Shown piece after piece: positions 7,716 through 17,958 of a stretch of DNA of 64,000 nt. The stretch comes from Halocynthiibacter sp. SDUM655004 (lineage in GTDB: Bacteria > Pseudomonadota > Alphaproteobacteria > Rhodobacterales > Rhodobacteraceae). Under the pieces are notes generated by a model that was not told where the DNA came from, ran no database searches, and worked only from the letters and a program-made list of their open reading frames with translations. Both the position numbers and the translations under genes were made by a program. Every line of letters starts with the position of its first letter. The stretch's first letter is position 1. The stretch lies in NCBI RefSeq assembly GCF_026015885.1, contig NZ_JAPDUG010000001.1, positions 682,001-746,000 on the forward strand, in the 5' to 3' direction.

Positions 7716-10667
7716 TTATCCTTCGAGTGTGAGCGCGTCGTTAACGAGCGCTGCTTGTTGAGCTTTGTGTTGCGATGCAAGACCTGTGGCAGGGCTCGCG
7801 GAGGCGGCACGACCGACATAGACCGGACGTGTGTGCTTGGCTTTGATGCGGTCCAGAACCCATTCGATGTTGGGCTCCATGAAGGTCCACGCACCTTGGT
7901 TCTTTGGCTCTTCCTGACACCAGATAACCTCTGCGTCGGGGAAGCGGCCAAGCTCGTTAACGAGCGACATGGCGGGGAACGGATAGAACTGCTCGACGCG
8001 TAGAAGATAGATGTCGTCGATGCCGCGGGCGTCGCGCTCTTCGAGGAGGTCATAATAGACCTTGCCCGAACACATGACCACGCGTTTGATCTTCTTGTCG
8101 GCTACCAGCTTGGTGTCGCTGTTGCCCTGCTGCGCATCATCCCAGAGGACACGGTGGAAGGAGCTTCCGGTTGTGAACTCTTCTTTGGTGCTGACGGCGA
8201 GCTTGTGGCGCAAGAGCGACTTTGGCGTCATCAACACGAGCGGCTTGCGGAAGCTGCGGTGTAGCTGGCGGCGCAGGATGTGGAAGTAGTTGGCTGGCGT
8301 TGTACAGTTGGCAACGATCCAGTTGTCTTGTCCGCACATCTGTAGGAAGCGCTCAAGGCGGGCGGAGCTGTGTTCCGGTCCTTGCCCTTCAAAGCCGTGA
8401 GGCAGAAGCATCACGAGACCCGACATCCGCAGCCATTTGCTTTCACCAGAGGAAATGAACTGGTCGAACATGATCTGCGCGCCGTTGGCGAAATCGCCGA
8501 ATTGCGCTTCCCATGCAACAAGGGCGTTCGGCTCGGCCAGCGAATAGCCATACTCGAACCCGAGCACAGCATATTCCGACAGCATGGAGTCAATTACTTC
8601 GTAGCGGGCTTGCCCTTCGCGGACGTGGTTCAGCGGGTAGTAGCGCTCTTCGGTTTCCTGATTGATCAGGCCGGAGTGACGCTGGCTGAATGTACCGCGG
8701 GTGGAGTCCTGTCCGGCAAGGCGAACGGGATAGCCTTCGGTCAGAAGGGAGCCGAAAGCCAGCGCTTCGCCGGTTGCCCAGTCGATGCCTTTACCGGTTT
8801 CGAACATCTTGTTCTTTGACTCAAGCAGGCGGCTCACAGTCTTGTGCAGCGGGAAGTCCGCAGGCACCGTTGTGAGGCTCTTGGCTACATCATCAAAGGT
8901 TTTCTCGGAGATAGCGGTTTTGCCGCGCTGGTATTGCTCGCCCTTTTTGTCGAGATGCGACCAGCGGCCATCAAGCCAATCCGCTTTGTTGGGTTTGAAG
9001 TCTTTGCCGATTTCAAACTCTTCGTTCAGGTGGGCCTGAAACGCCGCTTTCATATCCTCGATCTCGCCCTCGGGGATAAGGCCGTCTTTGACGAGGCGCT
9101 CTGTATAGAGCTGAAGCGTTGTTTTCTGCTTTTTGATCTTCTTGTACATGATCGGGTTGGTGAACATGGGCTCGTCGCCCTCGTTGTGACCAAACCGGCG
9201 GTAGCAGAAGATATCCAGAACCACGTCTTTGTGGAACTTCTGGCGGAATTCTGTGGCAACCTTAGCGGCATGCACAACAGCTTCCGGATCATCACCGTTC
9301 ACGTGGAAGATCGGAGCCTCAACCATCAGCGCGATATCGGTTGGATAGGGGCTGGAGCGGCTAAAGTGCGGCGCAGTGGTAAAGCCGATCTGGTTGTTCA
9401 CGACGATATGGATGGTGCCGCCAGTTTTGTGACCGACGAGACCAGAAAGGCCGAAACACTCCGCAACAACGCCCTGACCGGCAAAGGCCGCGTCGCCGTG
9501 CAGAAGCACAGGCAGGGTTGCGATACGGTCTGCGTCGTTGGTTTGTTCCTGTTTGGCGCGGGCCTTGCCCAGAACAACGGGGTTCACGGCCTCAAGGTGG
9601 CTTGGGTTCGCCGTAAGCGATAGGTGAACCGAATTGCCGTCAAACTCACGGTCGGACGATGCGCCGAGGTGATATTTCACGTCGCCGGATCCGTCGACAT
9701 CCTCGGGCTTAAAGCTGCCGCCCTGAAATTCGTTGAAGATCGCGCGGTAAGGCTTGCTCATCACGTTACAGAGAACGGAGAGACGGCCCCGGTGAGGCAT
9801 ACCGATCACGATATCCTTAACGCCGAGGGACCCACCGCGTTTGATGATCTGTTCCATCGCGGGAATGAGGCTCTCGCCGCCATCAAGGCCGAAACGCTTG
9901 GTGCCCATGTATTTGACATGGAGGAACTTCTCGAAACCTTCAGCCTCGACCAGCTTGTTGAGAATGGCTTTACGGCCGTTCTTGGTAAACTGGATTTCCT
10001 TGCCAAACCCTTCGATGCGCTCCTTGAGCCAAGCAGCTTCGTCAGGGTTGGAGATGTGCATGTATTGCAGCGCGAATGTACCGCAATATGTGCGCTTCAC
10101 GATCTCTACGATCTGGCGCAGGGTCGCGATTTGAAGGCCGAGCACATTGTCGATGAAAATCGGGCGATCCATGTCGGCATCGGTGAAGCCGTAGGATTTT
10201 GGATCAAGCTCTGGGTGCTTTGTGTCTTCACGCATACCAAGCGGATCGAGATCAGCGGCGAGGTGGCCACGGATACGATAAGCACGGATCAGCATAAGTG
10301 CGCGAACGGAATCAAGAACAGCGCGTTTCACTTGCTCGTCCGAAACATACGCGCCTTTTTCGGCGGCCTTTTCTTTGATCTTCTTGCCCGCAGCTTCGGG
10401 CTCTGTGCCCCACTGACCATCAAGAGCGGCGGTTAGCTCGTCGTTTGGAACAGGCGGCCAGTCATTGCGCGCCCAGCTTGGGCCAGCCGCTTCGGCAACC
10501 ACGTCGCTGTCCAGATCGCCAAGAGCCGCAAAATACTCCTGCCACGCCGCATCAACTGCGTTGGGGTCATTGGCATATTGAGCGTAGAGCTGCTCGATAT
10601 ACTCCGCGTTGTGCCCTTGCAGGAAGGACGACGCGTGGAATTGTTCGTTGTTTGACTGGTCGGTCAT
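7716..10667 (-). CDS. sucA: 2-oxoglutarate dehydrogenase E1 component
   Basis: A 983-residue thiamine-diphosphate decarboxylase of the homodimeric E1o type. Signatures include the N-terminal E2-binding helix (FLQGHNAEYIEQLYAQY), the ThDP domain elements GMPHRGRLSVL and HGDAAFAGQG, RRFGHNEGDEP, and the C-terminal transketolase-like region (QDSTRGTFSQRH; HGFEGQGPEHSSAR). Full length. Its ATG overlaps the stop of the preceding DUF805 gene by the ATGA tetranucleotide, so its translation is likely coupled to that membrane protein. It is followed after 6 bases by sucB. It catalyses the CO2-releasing, committed step from 2-oxoglutarate towards succinyl-CoA. Confidence 0.97.
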   Translation of the reverse strand: MTDQSNNEQFHASSFLQGHNAEYIEQLYAQYANDPNAVDAAWQEYFAALGDLDSDVVAEAAGPSWARNDWPPVPNDELTAALDGQWGTEPEAAGKKIKEKAAEKGAYVSDEQVKRAVLDSVRALMLIRAYRIRGHLAADLDPLGMREDTKHPELDPKSYGFTDADMDRPIFIDNVLGLQIATLRQIVEIVKRTYCGTFALQYMHISNPDEAAWLKERIEGFGKEIQFTKNGRKAILNKLVEAEGFEKFLHVKYMGTKRFGLDGGESLIPAMEQIIKRGGSLGVKDIVIGMPHRGRLSVLCNVMSKPYRAIFNEFQGGSFKPEDVDGSGDVKYHLGASSDREFDGNSVHLSLTANPSHLEAVNPVVLGKARAKQEQTNDADRIATLPVLLHGDAAFAGQGVVAECFGLSGLVGHKTGGTIHIVVNNQIGFTTAPHFSRSSPYPTDIALMVEAPIFHVNGDDPEAVVHAAKVATEFRQKFHKDVVLDIFCYRRFGHNEGDEPMFTNPIMYKKIKKQKTTLQLYTERLVKDGLIPEGEIEDMKAAFQAHLNEEFEIGKDFKPNKADWLDGRWSHLDKKGEQYQRGKTAISEKTFDDVAKSLTTVPADFPLHKTVSRLLESKNKMFETGKGIDWATGEALAFGSLLTEGYPVRLAGQDSTRGTFSQRHSGLINQETEERYYPLNHVREGQARYEVIDSMLSEYAVLGFEYGYSLAEPNALVAWEAQFGDFANGAQIMFDQFISSGESKWLRMSGLVMLLPHGFEGQGPEHSSARLERFLQMCGQDNWIVANCTTPANYFHILRRQLHRSFRKPLVLMTPKSLLRHKLAVSTKEEFTTGSSFHRVLWDDAQQGNSDTKLVADKKIKRVVMCSGKVYYDLLEERDARGIDDIYLLRVEQFYPFPAMSLVNELGRFPDAEVIWCQEEPKNQGAWTFMEPNIEWVLDRIKAKHTRPVYVGRAASASPATGLASQHKAQQAALVNDALTLEG

Positions 10668-11224
10668 TGGGGGGCCTCATTCGGGTTGGGACCGTAAGTA
10701 TTCGGGTTTGGATCAGAGGGGCGTGTCAGCCACCAGATCACAAGAAGCGGGGCGAAAATGCCAATCACAAGTGCGGGAAACAGGATCGCGAGGGACACAG
10801 CGCCGAGAGCCGTGGCAAGGCCGCCCAGTCCGAGCGTGCCGCCGGTAAACGCGATGGTTCCGGCAGAGAAGGACAGGAACAGGCCGATGCCAATCATGGC
10901 GATCAGCGGGAAAAACAGATACAGGCCGGAGCGTCCGCTGTCGTGCATGCGCCGCCAACCGACCGCGAGAAGCGGGATCATAGTTGCGAGCGAAAACAGG
11001 CGGCCGAGCGGGCCGTTGTCGTGAACTTCGGTGGTTGTTGTGTGGGATGCATCATCGGTGGTGATGGTAAGATCAACGCCAAAGAAGGTTACATCCAGCA
11101 CCGTTGTCACGATATTGCCGAGAATAATAAAAAGGAAAAAATACCAATACTCCGGACGAGAGGCCCGTCCGGAGAAAGTAACGTATTTCTGAAAACACGT
11201 CTTTATGGATTGGGTAAAGCTCAT
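10664..11224 (-). CDS. DUF805 membrane protein, coupled to sucA
   Basis: A 186-residue inner-membrane protein of the DUF805 family: FSGRASRPEYWYF near residue 18 and the GWRRMHDSGRSG loop near 90 are diagnostic, with four or five hydrophobic helices and an Asn/Pro-rich tail. It overlaps the next gene (sucA) and the preceding DUF805 gene by ATGA tetranucleotides. Family function is unknown. The tight coupling to sucA suggests co-expression with the 2-oxoglutarate dehydrogenase, but no physical interaction can be inferred. Confidence 0.88.
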   Translation of the reverse strand: MSFTQSIKTCFQKYVTFSGRASRPEYWYFFLFIILGNIVTTVLDVTFFGVDLTITTDDASHTTTTEVHDNGPLGRLFSLATMIPLLAVGWRRMHDSGRSGLYLFFPLIAMIGIGLFLSFSAGTIAFTGGTLGLGGLATALGAVSLAILFPALVIGIFAPLLVIWWLTRPSDPNPNTYGPNPNEAPQ

Positions 11225-11778
11225 TGATCGGCCTCCACAGGGCAGGGACCATATTCGTACTCTCCAGGCTCGGACGGAGCAAACCCCCAGAGAAAAATAA
11301 TCAGCAGTGCGACGGCAGATAGGATTGTAGCAGGAAGCCCTGTAAGGAAACCCACAATCAGGGCAAGAGGAATTGAAGCGTAGGCAACTAAGCTAGATAG
11401 AGTTGCCGCAATGGTCGGCGCAAGGAACGCGCAGAAGACTGCAATCCAAGCGAAGTAGCTGGGATACCCAATGTCGTGGACCCGCCGCGTCAGCATAACC
11501 AAAAGCGGCAAAACACAAAGCCAACCGACAATGCTGCTTGCCAGTCTTGGGCCATAATCCGTGACCTGACGTACTTCGACGCTTATTTCACCTGTGAGCA
11601 GACTCTTTGAAGTTGTTGTCTCCTCATAAATTTCAGGCCCGAGCACTAACAGATCGAAGGCCAGTGCCGCACACATGGCCAGTAAAATTGGGCCTACGAC
11701 ACGCCAGTAGGATTTGCGGCCAGAACGACCCGCAAAGATAGCGCCAAGCTTACGCTGTGGTGCGGCAGTGTCAGTCAT
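11221..11778 (-). CDS. Second DUF805-like membrane protein
   Basis: A 185-residue paralogue of the next gene. It keeps the family pattern in weaker form: FAGRSGRKSYWRV near the N terminus and TRRVHDIGYPS in the central loop, with hydrophobic helices between and a Gly/Glu/Tyr-rich tail. It overlaps the downstream DUF805 gene by ATGA, so both are translated in series with sucA. Probably arose by tandem duplication and has diverged. Function unknown. Confidence 0.82.
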   Translation of the reverse strand: MTDTAAPQRKLGAIFAGRSGRKSYWRVVGPILLAMCAALAFDLLVLGPEIYEETTTSKSLLTGEISVEVRQVTDYGPRLASSIVGWLCVLPLLVMLTRRVHDIGYPSYFAWIAVFCAFLAPTIAATLSSLVAYASIPLALIVGFLTGLPATILSAVALLIIFLWGFAPSEPGEYEYGPCPVEADQ

Positions 11779-11929
11779 GCCTCGTTTCCTGCTAATTCAT
11801 TAACGAATGATTTGCGCGATCCGCCCCGACCTACCGAAGGCGAGCCTCCGGTTGATCGAGCAGGCGCATCGCACCTGCCCTCGGGTATGGCGCCGCGTAC
11901 AGCGCTATGTGCGGATCGCAGCATGTGCA
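11779..11929. other. Structured intergenic region between sucD and the DUF805-sucA group
   Basis: A 151-base gap in an otherwise tightly packed operon. Two hairpins are visible: ACCGAAGGC/GCCTCCGGT at 11833-11852 (nine pairs, one G-U, 2-base loop) and GCAGGCGC/GCACCTGC at 11860-11878 (one mismatch). Neither is followed by a T run on the minus strand, so they look more like RNA processing or stabilising elements than strong terminators. An AT-rich TCATTAACGAATGA inverted repeat at about 11797-11810 lies close to the first DUF805 start codon. Confidence 0.5.
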
Positions 11930-12817
11930 TTAACCGAGCTCAATCGCTTTGATCACGGCTTCGCCAAGGGTGGCGGGGCTGTCGGCGACAACGATACCAG
12001 CGGATTTCATCGCTTCGATCTTGTCTTCGGCACCGCCTTTACCACCGGCAACGATCGCACCGGCGTGGCCCATGCGACGGCCTGGAGGGGCTGTGCGGCC
12101 AGCGATAAAGCCAGCGGTTGGCTTCCAGCGGCCTTTTTTCTTCTGCTCGGCGAGGAATTCAGCAGCTTCTTCTTCTGCGGAGCCACCGATTTCACCGATC
12201 ATGATGATGGACTGTGTTTCGTCGTCATCAAGGAACATGTCGAGCACGTCGATGTGCTCTGTGCCTTTGATCGGGTCGCCGCCGATGCCAACAGCCGAGG
12301 ACTGGCCGAGGCCAAGGTCGGTTGTTTGCTTTACGGCCTCATATGTGAGGGTGCCGGAGCGCGAAACCACACCACAGGAGCCACGTTTGTGAATGTGGCC
12401 AGGCATGATGCCGATTTTGCAGGCGTCAGGTGTAATCACGCCGGGGCAGTTTGGCCCAATGAGGCGGGATTTGGAGCCTTCAAGCGCGCGCTGAACACGC
12501 ATCATGTCGAGCACAGGGATGCCTTCGGTGATACAGATGATGAGTTCCATCTCTGCGTCGATGGCCTCGAGGATCGAGTCCGCCGCGAAGGGGGGCGGAA
12601 CATAGATCACGGACGCATTGGCTTCGGTCACGTGCTTGGCTTCGTGAACGGAGTTGAACACAGGCAGGTTCAGGTGGGTTTGACCGCCTTTGCCCGGTGT
12701 TACGCCGCCAACCATCTTGGTGCCGTAAGCAATAGCCTGTTCGGTGTGGAATGTGCCCTGCGAACCGGTGAGGCCCTGACAGATCACTTTTGTGTTTTCG
12801 TCTACGAGTACTGCCAT
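11930..12817 (-). CDS. sucD: Succinyl-CoA synthetase alpha subunit
   Basis: A 295-residue subunit that binds CoA and carries the phosphohistidine. The N-terminal CoA-binding Rossmann domain begins [32 protein letters not shown] follows; the ligase domain contains [12 protein letters not shown] and the active-site region [16 protein letters not shown] with the catalytic His. Length is standard. It starts 4 bases after the sucC stop, an arrangement that ensures stoichiometric alpha and beta production. Catalyses succinyl-CoA + NDP + Pi to succinate + NTP + CoA; nucleotide specificity is set by the beta subunit. Confidence 0.97.
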   Translation of the reverse strand: MAVLVDENTKVICQGLTGSQGTFHTEQAIAYGTKMVGGVTPGKGGQTHLNLPVFNSVHEAKHVTEANASVIYVPPPFAADSILEAIDAEMELIICITEGIPVLDMMRVQRALEGSKSRLIGPNCPGVITPDACKIGIMPGHIHKRGSCGVVSRSGTLTYEAVKQTTDLGLGQSSAVGIGGDPIKGTEHIDVLDMFLDDDETQSIIMIGEIGGSAEEEAAEFLAEQKKKGRWKPTAGFIAGRTAPPGRRMGHAGAIVAGGKGGAEDKIEAMKSAGIVVADSPATLGEAVIKAIELG

Positions 12818-12821
12818 GATC

Positions 12822-14015
12822 CTAGCCCTTCACCGCTTTAACAATTTTTTCGGCGCCGTCTTTGAGATCGTCGGCGGCAATCACGTCAACGTCGGAGTTG
12901 TTGATGATGGCTTTGCCTTCTTCAACGTTGGTTCCTTCTAGACGTACAACCAGCGGCACCTTGAGGCCCACTTCTTTCACCGCAGCGATCACACCTTCGG
13001 CGATCACGTCACAGCGCATAATCCCGCCAAAGATATTCACGAGGATGCCTTTAACGTTTGGATCGGAGGTGATGATCTTGAACGCTTCGGTCACTTTCTC
13101 TTTGGTTGCGCCGCCGCCTACGTCGAGGAAGTTGGCAGGCTCGGCACCGTAAAGTTTGATGATGTCCATGGTTGCCATGGCAAGGCCCGCGCCGTTGACC
13201 ATACAGCCGATTTCACCGTCGAGCGCGATGTAGTTGAGGTCGTATTTGCTGGCCTCAAGCTCTTTTGGGTCTTCTTCGGTGTCGTCGCGCAGGGCGGCGA
13301 TGTCGGAATGACGGTAAAGTGCGTTGCCGTCGAAGGAGACTTTGGCGTCGAGCACCTTGAGATCGCCTTTGTCGGTCACGATCAGCGGGTTGATCTCGAG
13401 CATCTCCATGTCTTTTTCGAGGAATGCTTTGTAGAGCAGACCCATCAGCGCAACGCACTGCTTGACCTGCGCACCTTTGAGACCGAGCGCAAATGCGATG
13501 CGGCGACCGTGGAAGCCTTGGTACCCTGTTGCCGGATCAACCGAGAAGGAGAGGATCTTCTCTGGTGTTGCTGCCGCAACTTCTTCGATGTCCATGCCGC
13601 CCTCTGTGGAGCAAACGAAAGACACGCGGGAAGTTTGGCGATCAACGAGCAATGCGAGGTAGAGTTCGGTTTCGATGCCGGAACCGTCCTCGATATAGAT
13701 GCGGTTCACTTGCTTACCAGCAGGGCCGGTTTGATGTGTGACCAATGTACGGCCCAGCATCGCTTTGGCGTGCTCTGCGGCTTCCTCAACGGATTTCGCA
13801 AGACGCACACCGCCTGCTTCGCCCGCTGCTGCTTCTTTGAATTTCCCTTTGCCGCGACCACCTGCGTGGATCTGCGCTTTAACAACCCAAAGCGGGCCGT
13901 CCATTTCGCCAGCGGCGGTTTTCGCGTCTTCGGCCTTGAGTACAACACGCCCGTCCGAAACAGGTGCGCCGTAGCTGCGAAGTAGCGCCTTCGCCTGATA
14001 TTCATGAATGTTCAC
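12822..14015 (-). CDS. sucC: Succinyl-CoA synthetase beta subunit
   Basis: A 397-residue ATP-grasp subunit. It opens with the invariant [12 protein letters not shown], has the nucleotide-binding [13 protein letters not shown] segment, and the C-terminal ligase domain with [15 protein letters not shown] and [13 protein letters not shown]. First gene of the suc group after the mdh terminator, with its own long upstream region bearing two TGTGATCACA operators and a GTTAGCGCT site, so transcription of sucCD (and possibly of the DUF805-sucAB genes downstream) is likely set from here. Confidence 0.97.
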   Translation of the reverse strand: MNIHEYQAKALLRSYGAPVSDGRVVLKAEDAKTAAGEMDGPLWVVKAQIHAGGRGKGKFKEAAAGEAGGVRLAKSVEEAAEHAKAMLGRTLVTHQTGPAGKQVNRIYIEDGSGIETELYLALLVDRQTSRVSFVCSTEGGMDIEEVAAATPEKILSFSVDPATGYQGFHGRRIAFALGLKGAQVKQCVALMGLLYKAFLEKDMEMLEINPLIVTDKGDLKVLDAKVSFDGNALYRHSDIAALRDDTEEDPKELEASKYDLNYIALDGEIGCMVNGAGLAMATMDIIKLYGAEPANFLDVGGGATKEKVTEAFKIITSDPNVKGILVNIFGGIMRCDVIAEGVIAAVKEVGLKVPLVVRLEGTNVEEGKAIINNSDVDVIAADDLKDGAEKIVKAVKG

Positions 14016-14124
14016 GAAAAAATCCTATCTACTACTGCGTTCTTTTCCACGTAAACACGCATATAGGTCGTAAACAAACGGATTTCATACAGTGGTGGCG
14101 GATTTTGGCTGATTTAGCCGATTT

Positions 14125-14155
14125 TGTGATCACAGCCCCAAATAGTGTGATCACA
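14125..14155. promoter_or_regulatory. Tandem TGTGATCACA operators upstream of sucC (putative AkgR sites)
   Basis: Two perfect copies of TGTGATCACA at 14125-14134 and 14146-14155, centres 21 bp apart (two helical turns), 110-140 bases upstream of the sucC start. Flanks extend the symmetry: TTT before the first copy and AAAA after the second. The identical pair arrangement precedes sdhC. Confidence 0.72.
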
Positions 14156-14188
14156 AAACGTGAAATACCCGAATCGCAGCGCCTAAAA

Positions 14189-14202
14189 TGTTAGCGCTCC
14201 CT
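14189..14202. promoter_or_regulatory. CceR-like half-conserved site upstream of sucC
   Basis: TGTTAGCGCTCCCT: left half perfect, right half degraded, against the palindrome TGTTAGCGCTAACA that I recall for the LacI-family regulator CceR of Rhodobacter. It lies about 45 bases distal to the TGTGATCACA pair. Weak alone; supported by similar sites at mdh and sdhC. Confidence 0.4.
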
Positions 14203-14230
14203 TAAGAATAAGGGGTTCGGGGCGGGAAAC

Positions 14231-14256
14231 GAAAAAGGGCCGGAAAACTCCGGCCC
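14231..14256 (-). terminator. Rho-independent terminator of mdh
   Basis: Perfect 7-bp GC stem GGGCCGG/CCGGCCC (14237-14243 with 14250-14256), 6-base loop, followed on the minus strand by TTTTTCG. Placed 25 bases after the mdh stop codon, it separates mdh from sucC. Confidence 0.85.
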
Positions 14257-14281
14257 AGTTTCAATAGATTTCAAGCAAGGC

Positions 14282-16170
<1,889 letters not shown>

Positions 16171-16275
16171 GGCGGCTTTGCGGCGGGTGTGACGCGGCGA
16201 AAATTGCCGAGGCGGCGGATTTTTCTGCGTTGCGGCAAAAATAGCCTTGCCATTTTGGTGCGAATTGGGGATTGT

Positions 16276-16293
16276 TTGCGCAATATTATTGCG
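16276..16293. promoter_or_regulatory. TTGCG repeats just before mcl2
   Basis: TTGCGCAA palindrome (16276-16283) followed 5 bases later by TTGCG, ending at the GAGGA ribosome binding site of mcl2. The TTGC(G)CAA pattern recalls operators of ScfR/RamB-type acyl-CoA regulators, but the 13-base repeat spacing is not the one I know for them. Tentative. Confidence 0.3.
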
Positions 16294-16303
16294 AGGACGA
16301 TTG

Positions 16304-17164
16304 ATGTCAGACACCATCCCCCCCAAACTTGTGCGCTCTGTTCTTTATATTCCGGCGTCCAAACCGCGCGCGCTTGAAAAGGCCAAGGGGCTGCCTGCGG
16401 ATGCGATTATCTTTGATCTAGAAGACGCTGTTTCGCCCGAAGAGAAAGTTGCTGCGCGCGCAACGCTTGCCGATGCACTCAAATTGGGCGGCTATGGAGA
16501 GCGGCTCAAGGTCGTGCGGGTGAATGGCGCGGACTCCGAGTGGGGGGCTGCAGATTTGGCGGCTCTCAAAGGGCTCGCGTTTGATGCGGTGCTGCTTCCC
16601 AAGGTTCAAACGGCGGACGATGTTGCAGCGGCGCGGAAGGTGCTTCCGGAGGTGCCGGTTTGGGCGATGATCGAAACTCCGCTTGGGGTGCTCAACGCGG
16701 CCGAAATCGCCGCTCATCCCGCGCTTGAAGCATTTGTCATGGGGACGAACGATCTTGCCAAAGAGCTCAACTGCCGTTTCCGCGCAGATCGTTTGCCGCT
16801 GATGGGGGCGCTTCAATCCTCGCTTTTGGCGGCGCGGGCGCATGGGGTTATTGCGATCGACGGTGTGTTCAACGCATTCAAAGATGACGAGGGCCTTGCC
16901 GCGGAGTGCGAGCAGGGGCGCGACCTTGGTTTTGATGGAAAAACAGTGATCCACCCCGCCCAAATTGCAACCGCCAACGCTGTCTTTTCCCCGAGCGAAG
17001 AGGCCATCGACCTTGCGAAACGCCAGATCGCGGCGTTTGACGCGGCCAAAGCAGAGGGGCAGGGCGTTGCCGTTCTGGATGGCAAGATTGTAGAGAACCT
17101 GCACGTTGCCACAGCCCGCGATATCCTCGCCAGGGCAAAGGCCATTGCGGAGCGCACGGAATAG
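16304..17164 (+). CDS. mcl2: CitE-like (3S)-malyl-CoA thioesterase / beta-methylmalyl-CoA lyase family
   Basis: A 286-residue TIM-barrel protein of the HpcH/HpaI/CitE family. Conserved points are RSVLYIPASKPRALEKA, the Mg-binding DLEDAV motif, VRVNG, LPKVQ, the Mg-ligand Glu in WAMIETPLGV, GTNDLAKE, and GKTVIHPAQI. In Rhodobacter sphaeroides the Mcl2 enzyme hydrolyses (3S)-malyl-CoA to malate in the ethylmalonyl-CoA pathway, and its gene lies near mch as here; so I favour the thioesterase over citrate lyase beta (no citD/citF nearby) or Mcl1 lyase (which is longer). The ATG at 16304 has GAGGA upstream; an extension to 16247 lacks similarity. Confidence 0.85.
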   Translation: MSDTIPPKLVRSVLYIPASKPRALEKAKGLPADAIIFDLEDAVSPEEKVAARATLADALKLGGYGERLKVVRVNGADSEWGAADLAALKGLAFDAVLLPKVQTADDVAAARKVLPEVPVWAMIETPLGVLNAAEIAAHPALEAFVMGTNDLAKELNCRFRADRLPLMGALQSSLLAARAHGVIAIDGVFNAFKDDEGLAAECEQGRDLGFDGKTVIHPAQIATANAVFSPSEEAIDLAKRQIAAFDAAKAEGQGVAVLDGKIVENLHVATARDILARAKAIAERTE

Positions 17165-17200
17165 GGGCAATGTGAACGAGATTCACATTGGGAGGTTTTT

Positions 17201-17758
17201 ATGATCTGGCTTTTTCTCGGCGTTCTACTCTGGATGGACGCGCATATGTTCAAACGGATTTTGCCACAGGTGCGCGAACGCATGGGCAATGCTGGCAAGG
17301 GCGTTGTGGCAGGCACGCTCTTATTGAGTATCGTGCTGATGGTGATCGGCTACCGCAGCGCGGAGGTTATTCCGGTTTATACGCCGATGGCGGGGATGGG
17401 GCACCTGAACAATCTGCTCATGCTCTTTTCTATTTTCCTGCTTGGTGCAGGAAGCGCTCCGGGCGTTGTGCGGACCAAGATCCGCCATCCAATGTTGACA
17501 GGTGTGATTGTTTGGGCGGTTGCGCATTTGCTGGTCAATGGCGATCTGGCCTCGATCATCCTATTCGGTGGTTTGGGTCTCTGGGCCATTGCACAGATGC
17601 TGCTTATCAATCATGCAGAGGGCGCTTGGCAACGCCCTGAAGCGGGCACTTGGGCCAGAGATTTGCGCGTCGCGGTAATTGCGATCGTGCTCTATGCGGT
17701 CATTGCCGGCATTCACACTTGGCTAGGATATAGCCCATTTCTAGGAACCTACGGATGA
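17201..17758 (+). CDS. NnrU family membrane protein
   Basis: A 185-residue integral membrane protein with five to six helices resembling NnrU, a protein first noted near denitrification genes but widespread in non-denitrifiers. Seen are the GVLLWMDAHMFKRILP start, the central RHPMLTGVIVWAVAHLLVNGD motif typical of the NnrU/isoprenylcysteine-methyltransferase-like fold, and a C-terminal helix. GGGAGG precedes the ATG. It overlaps the DUF1737 gene by ATGA and lies between mcl2 and mch, an order I recall from Rhodobacter. No denitrification gene is nearby; its role is unknown. Confidence 0.85.
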   Translation: MIWLFLGVLLWMDAHMFKRILPQVRERMGNAGKGVVAGTLLLSIVLMVIGYRSAEVIPVYTPMAGMGHLNNLLMLFSIFLLGAGSAPGVVRTKIRHPMLTGVIVWAVAHLLVNGDLASIILFGGLGLWAIAQMLLINHAEGAWQRPEAGTWARDLRVAVIAIVLYAVIAGIHTWLGYSPFLGTYG

Positions 17759-17958
17759 AACTTTACCGACTACTCACAGAAGACGATACATCCGCATTTT
17801 GCCACAAGGTAACAGATGCGTTGAACAAGGGTTGGGAACTGCATGGCTCTCCCTCTTACGCCTTTGATCAGGCCAATGGCGTCATGCGGTGCGCGCAAGC
17901 CGTAATCAAAGAGGCCGAAGGCACATACACACCTGAAACCAAACTGGGCCAGCACTGA
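17755..17958 (+). CDS. DUF1737 small protein
   Basis: A 67-residue cytoplasmic protein of the DUF1737 family: MKLYRLLTEDDTSAFCHKVTDALNKGW is reduced here to the key features YRLLT at the N terminus, a helix ending LNKGWELHGSPSY, and CAQAVIKE in the last strand. It overlaps nnrU upstream by ATGA and shares one base (TGATG) with mch downstream, so the three are translationally linked. Function unknown. Its size and position between two coupled genes make it a real gene. Confidence 0.85.
   Translation: MKLYRLLTEDDTSAFCHKVTDALNKGWELHGSPSYAFDQANGVMRCAQAVIKEAEGTYTPETKLGQH

Noticed and set aside
16304-17164. Citrate lyase beta subunit (CitE)
   Set aside because: No citD, citF or citC nearby; mch adjacency favours malyl-CoA thioesterase.
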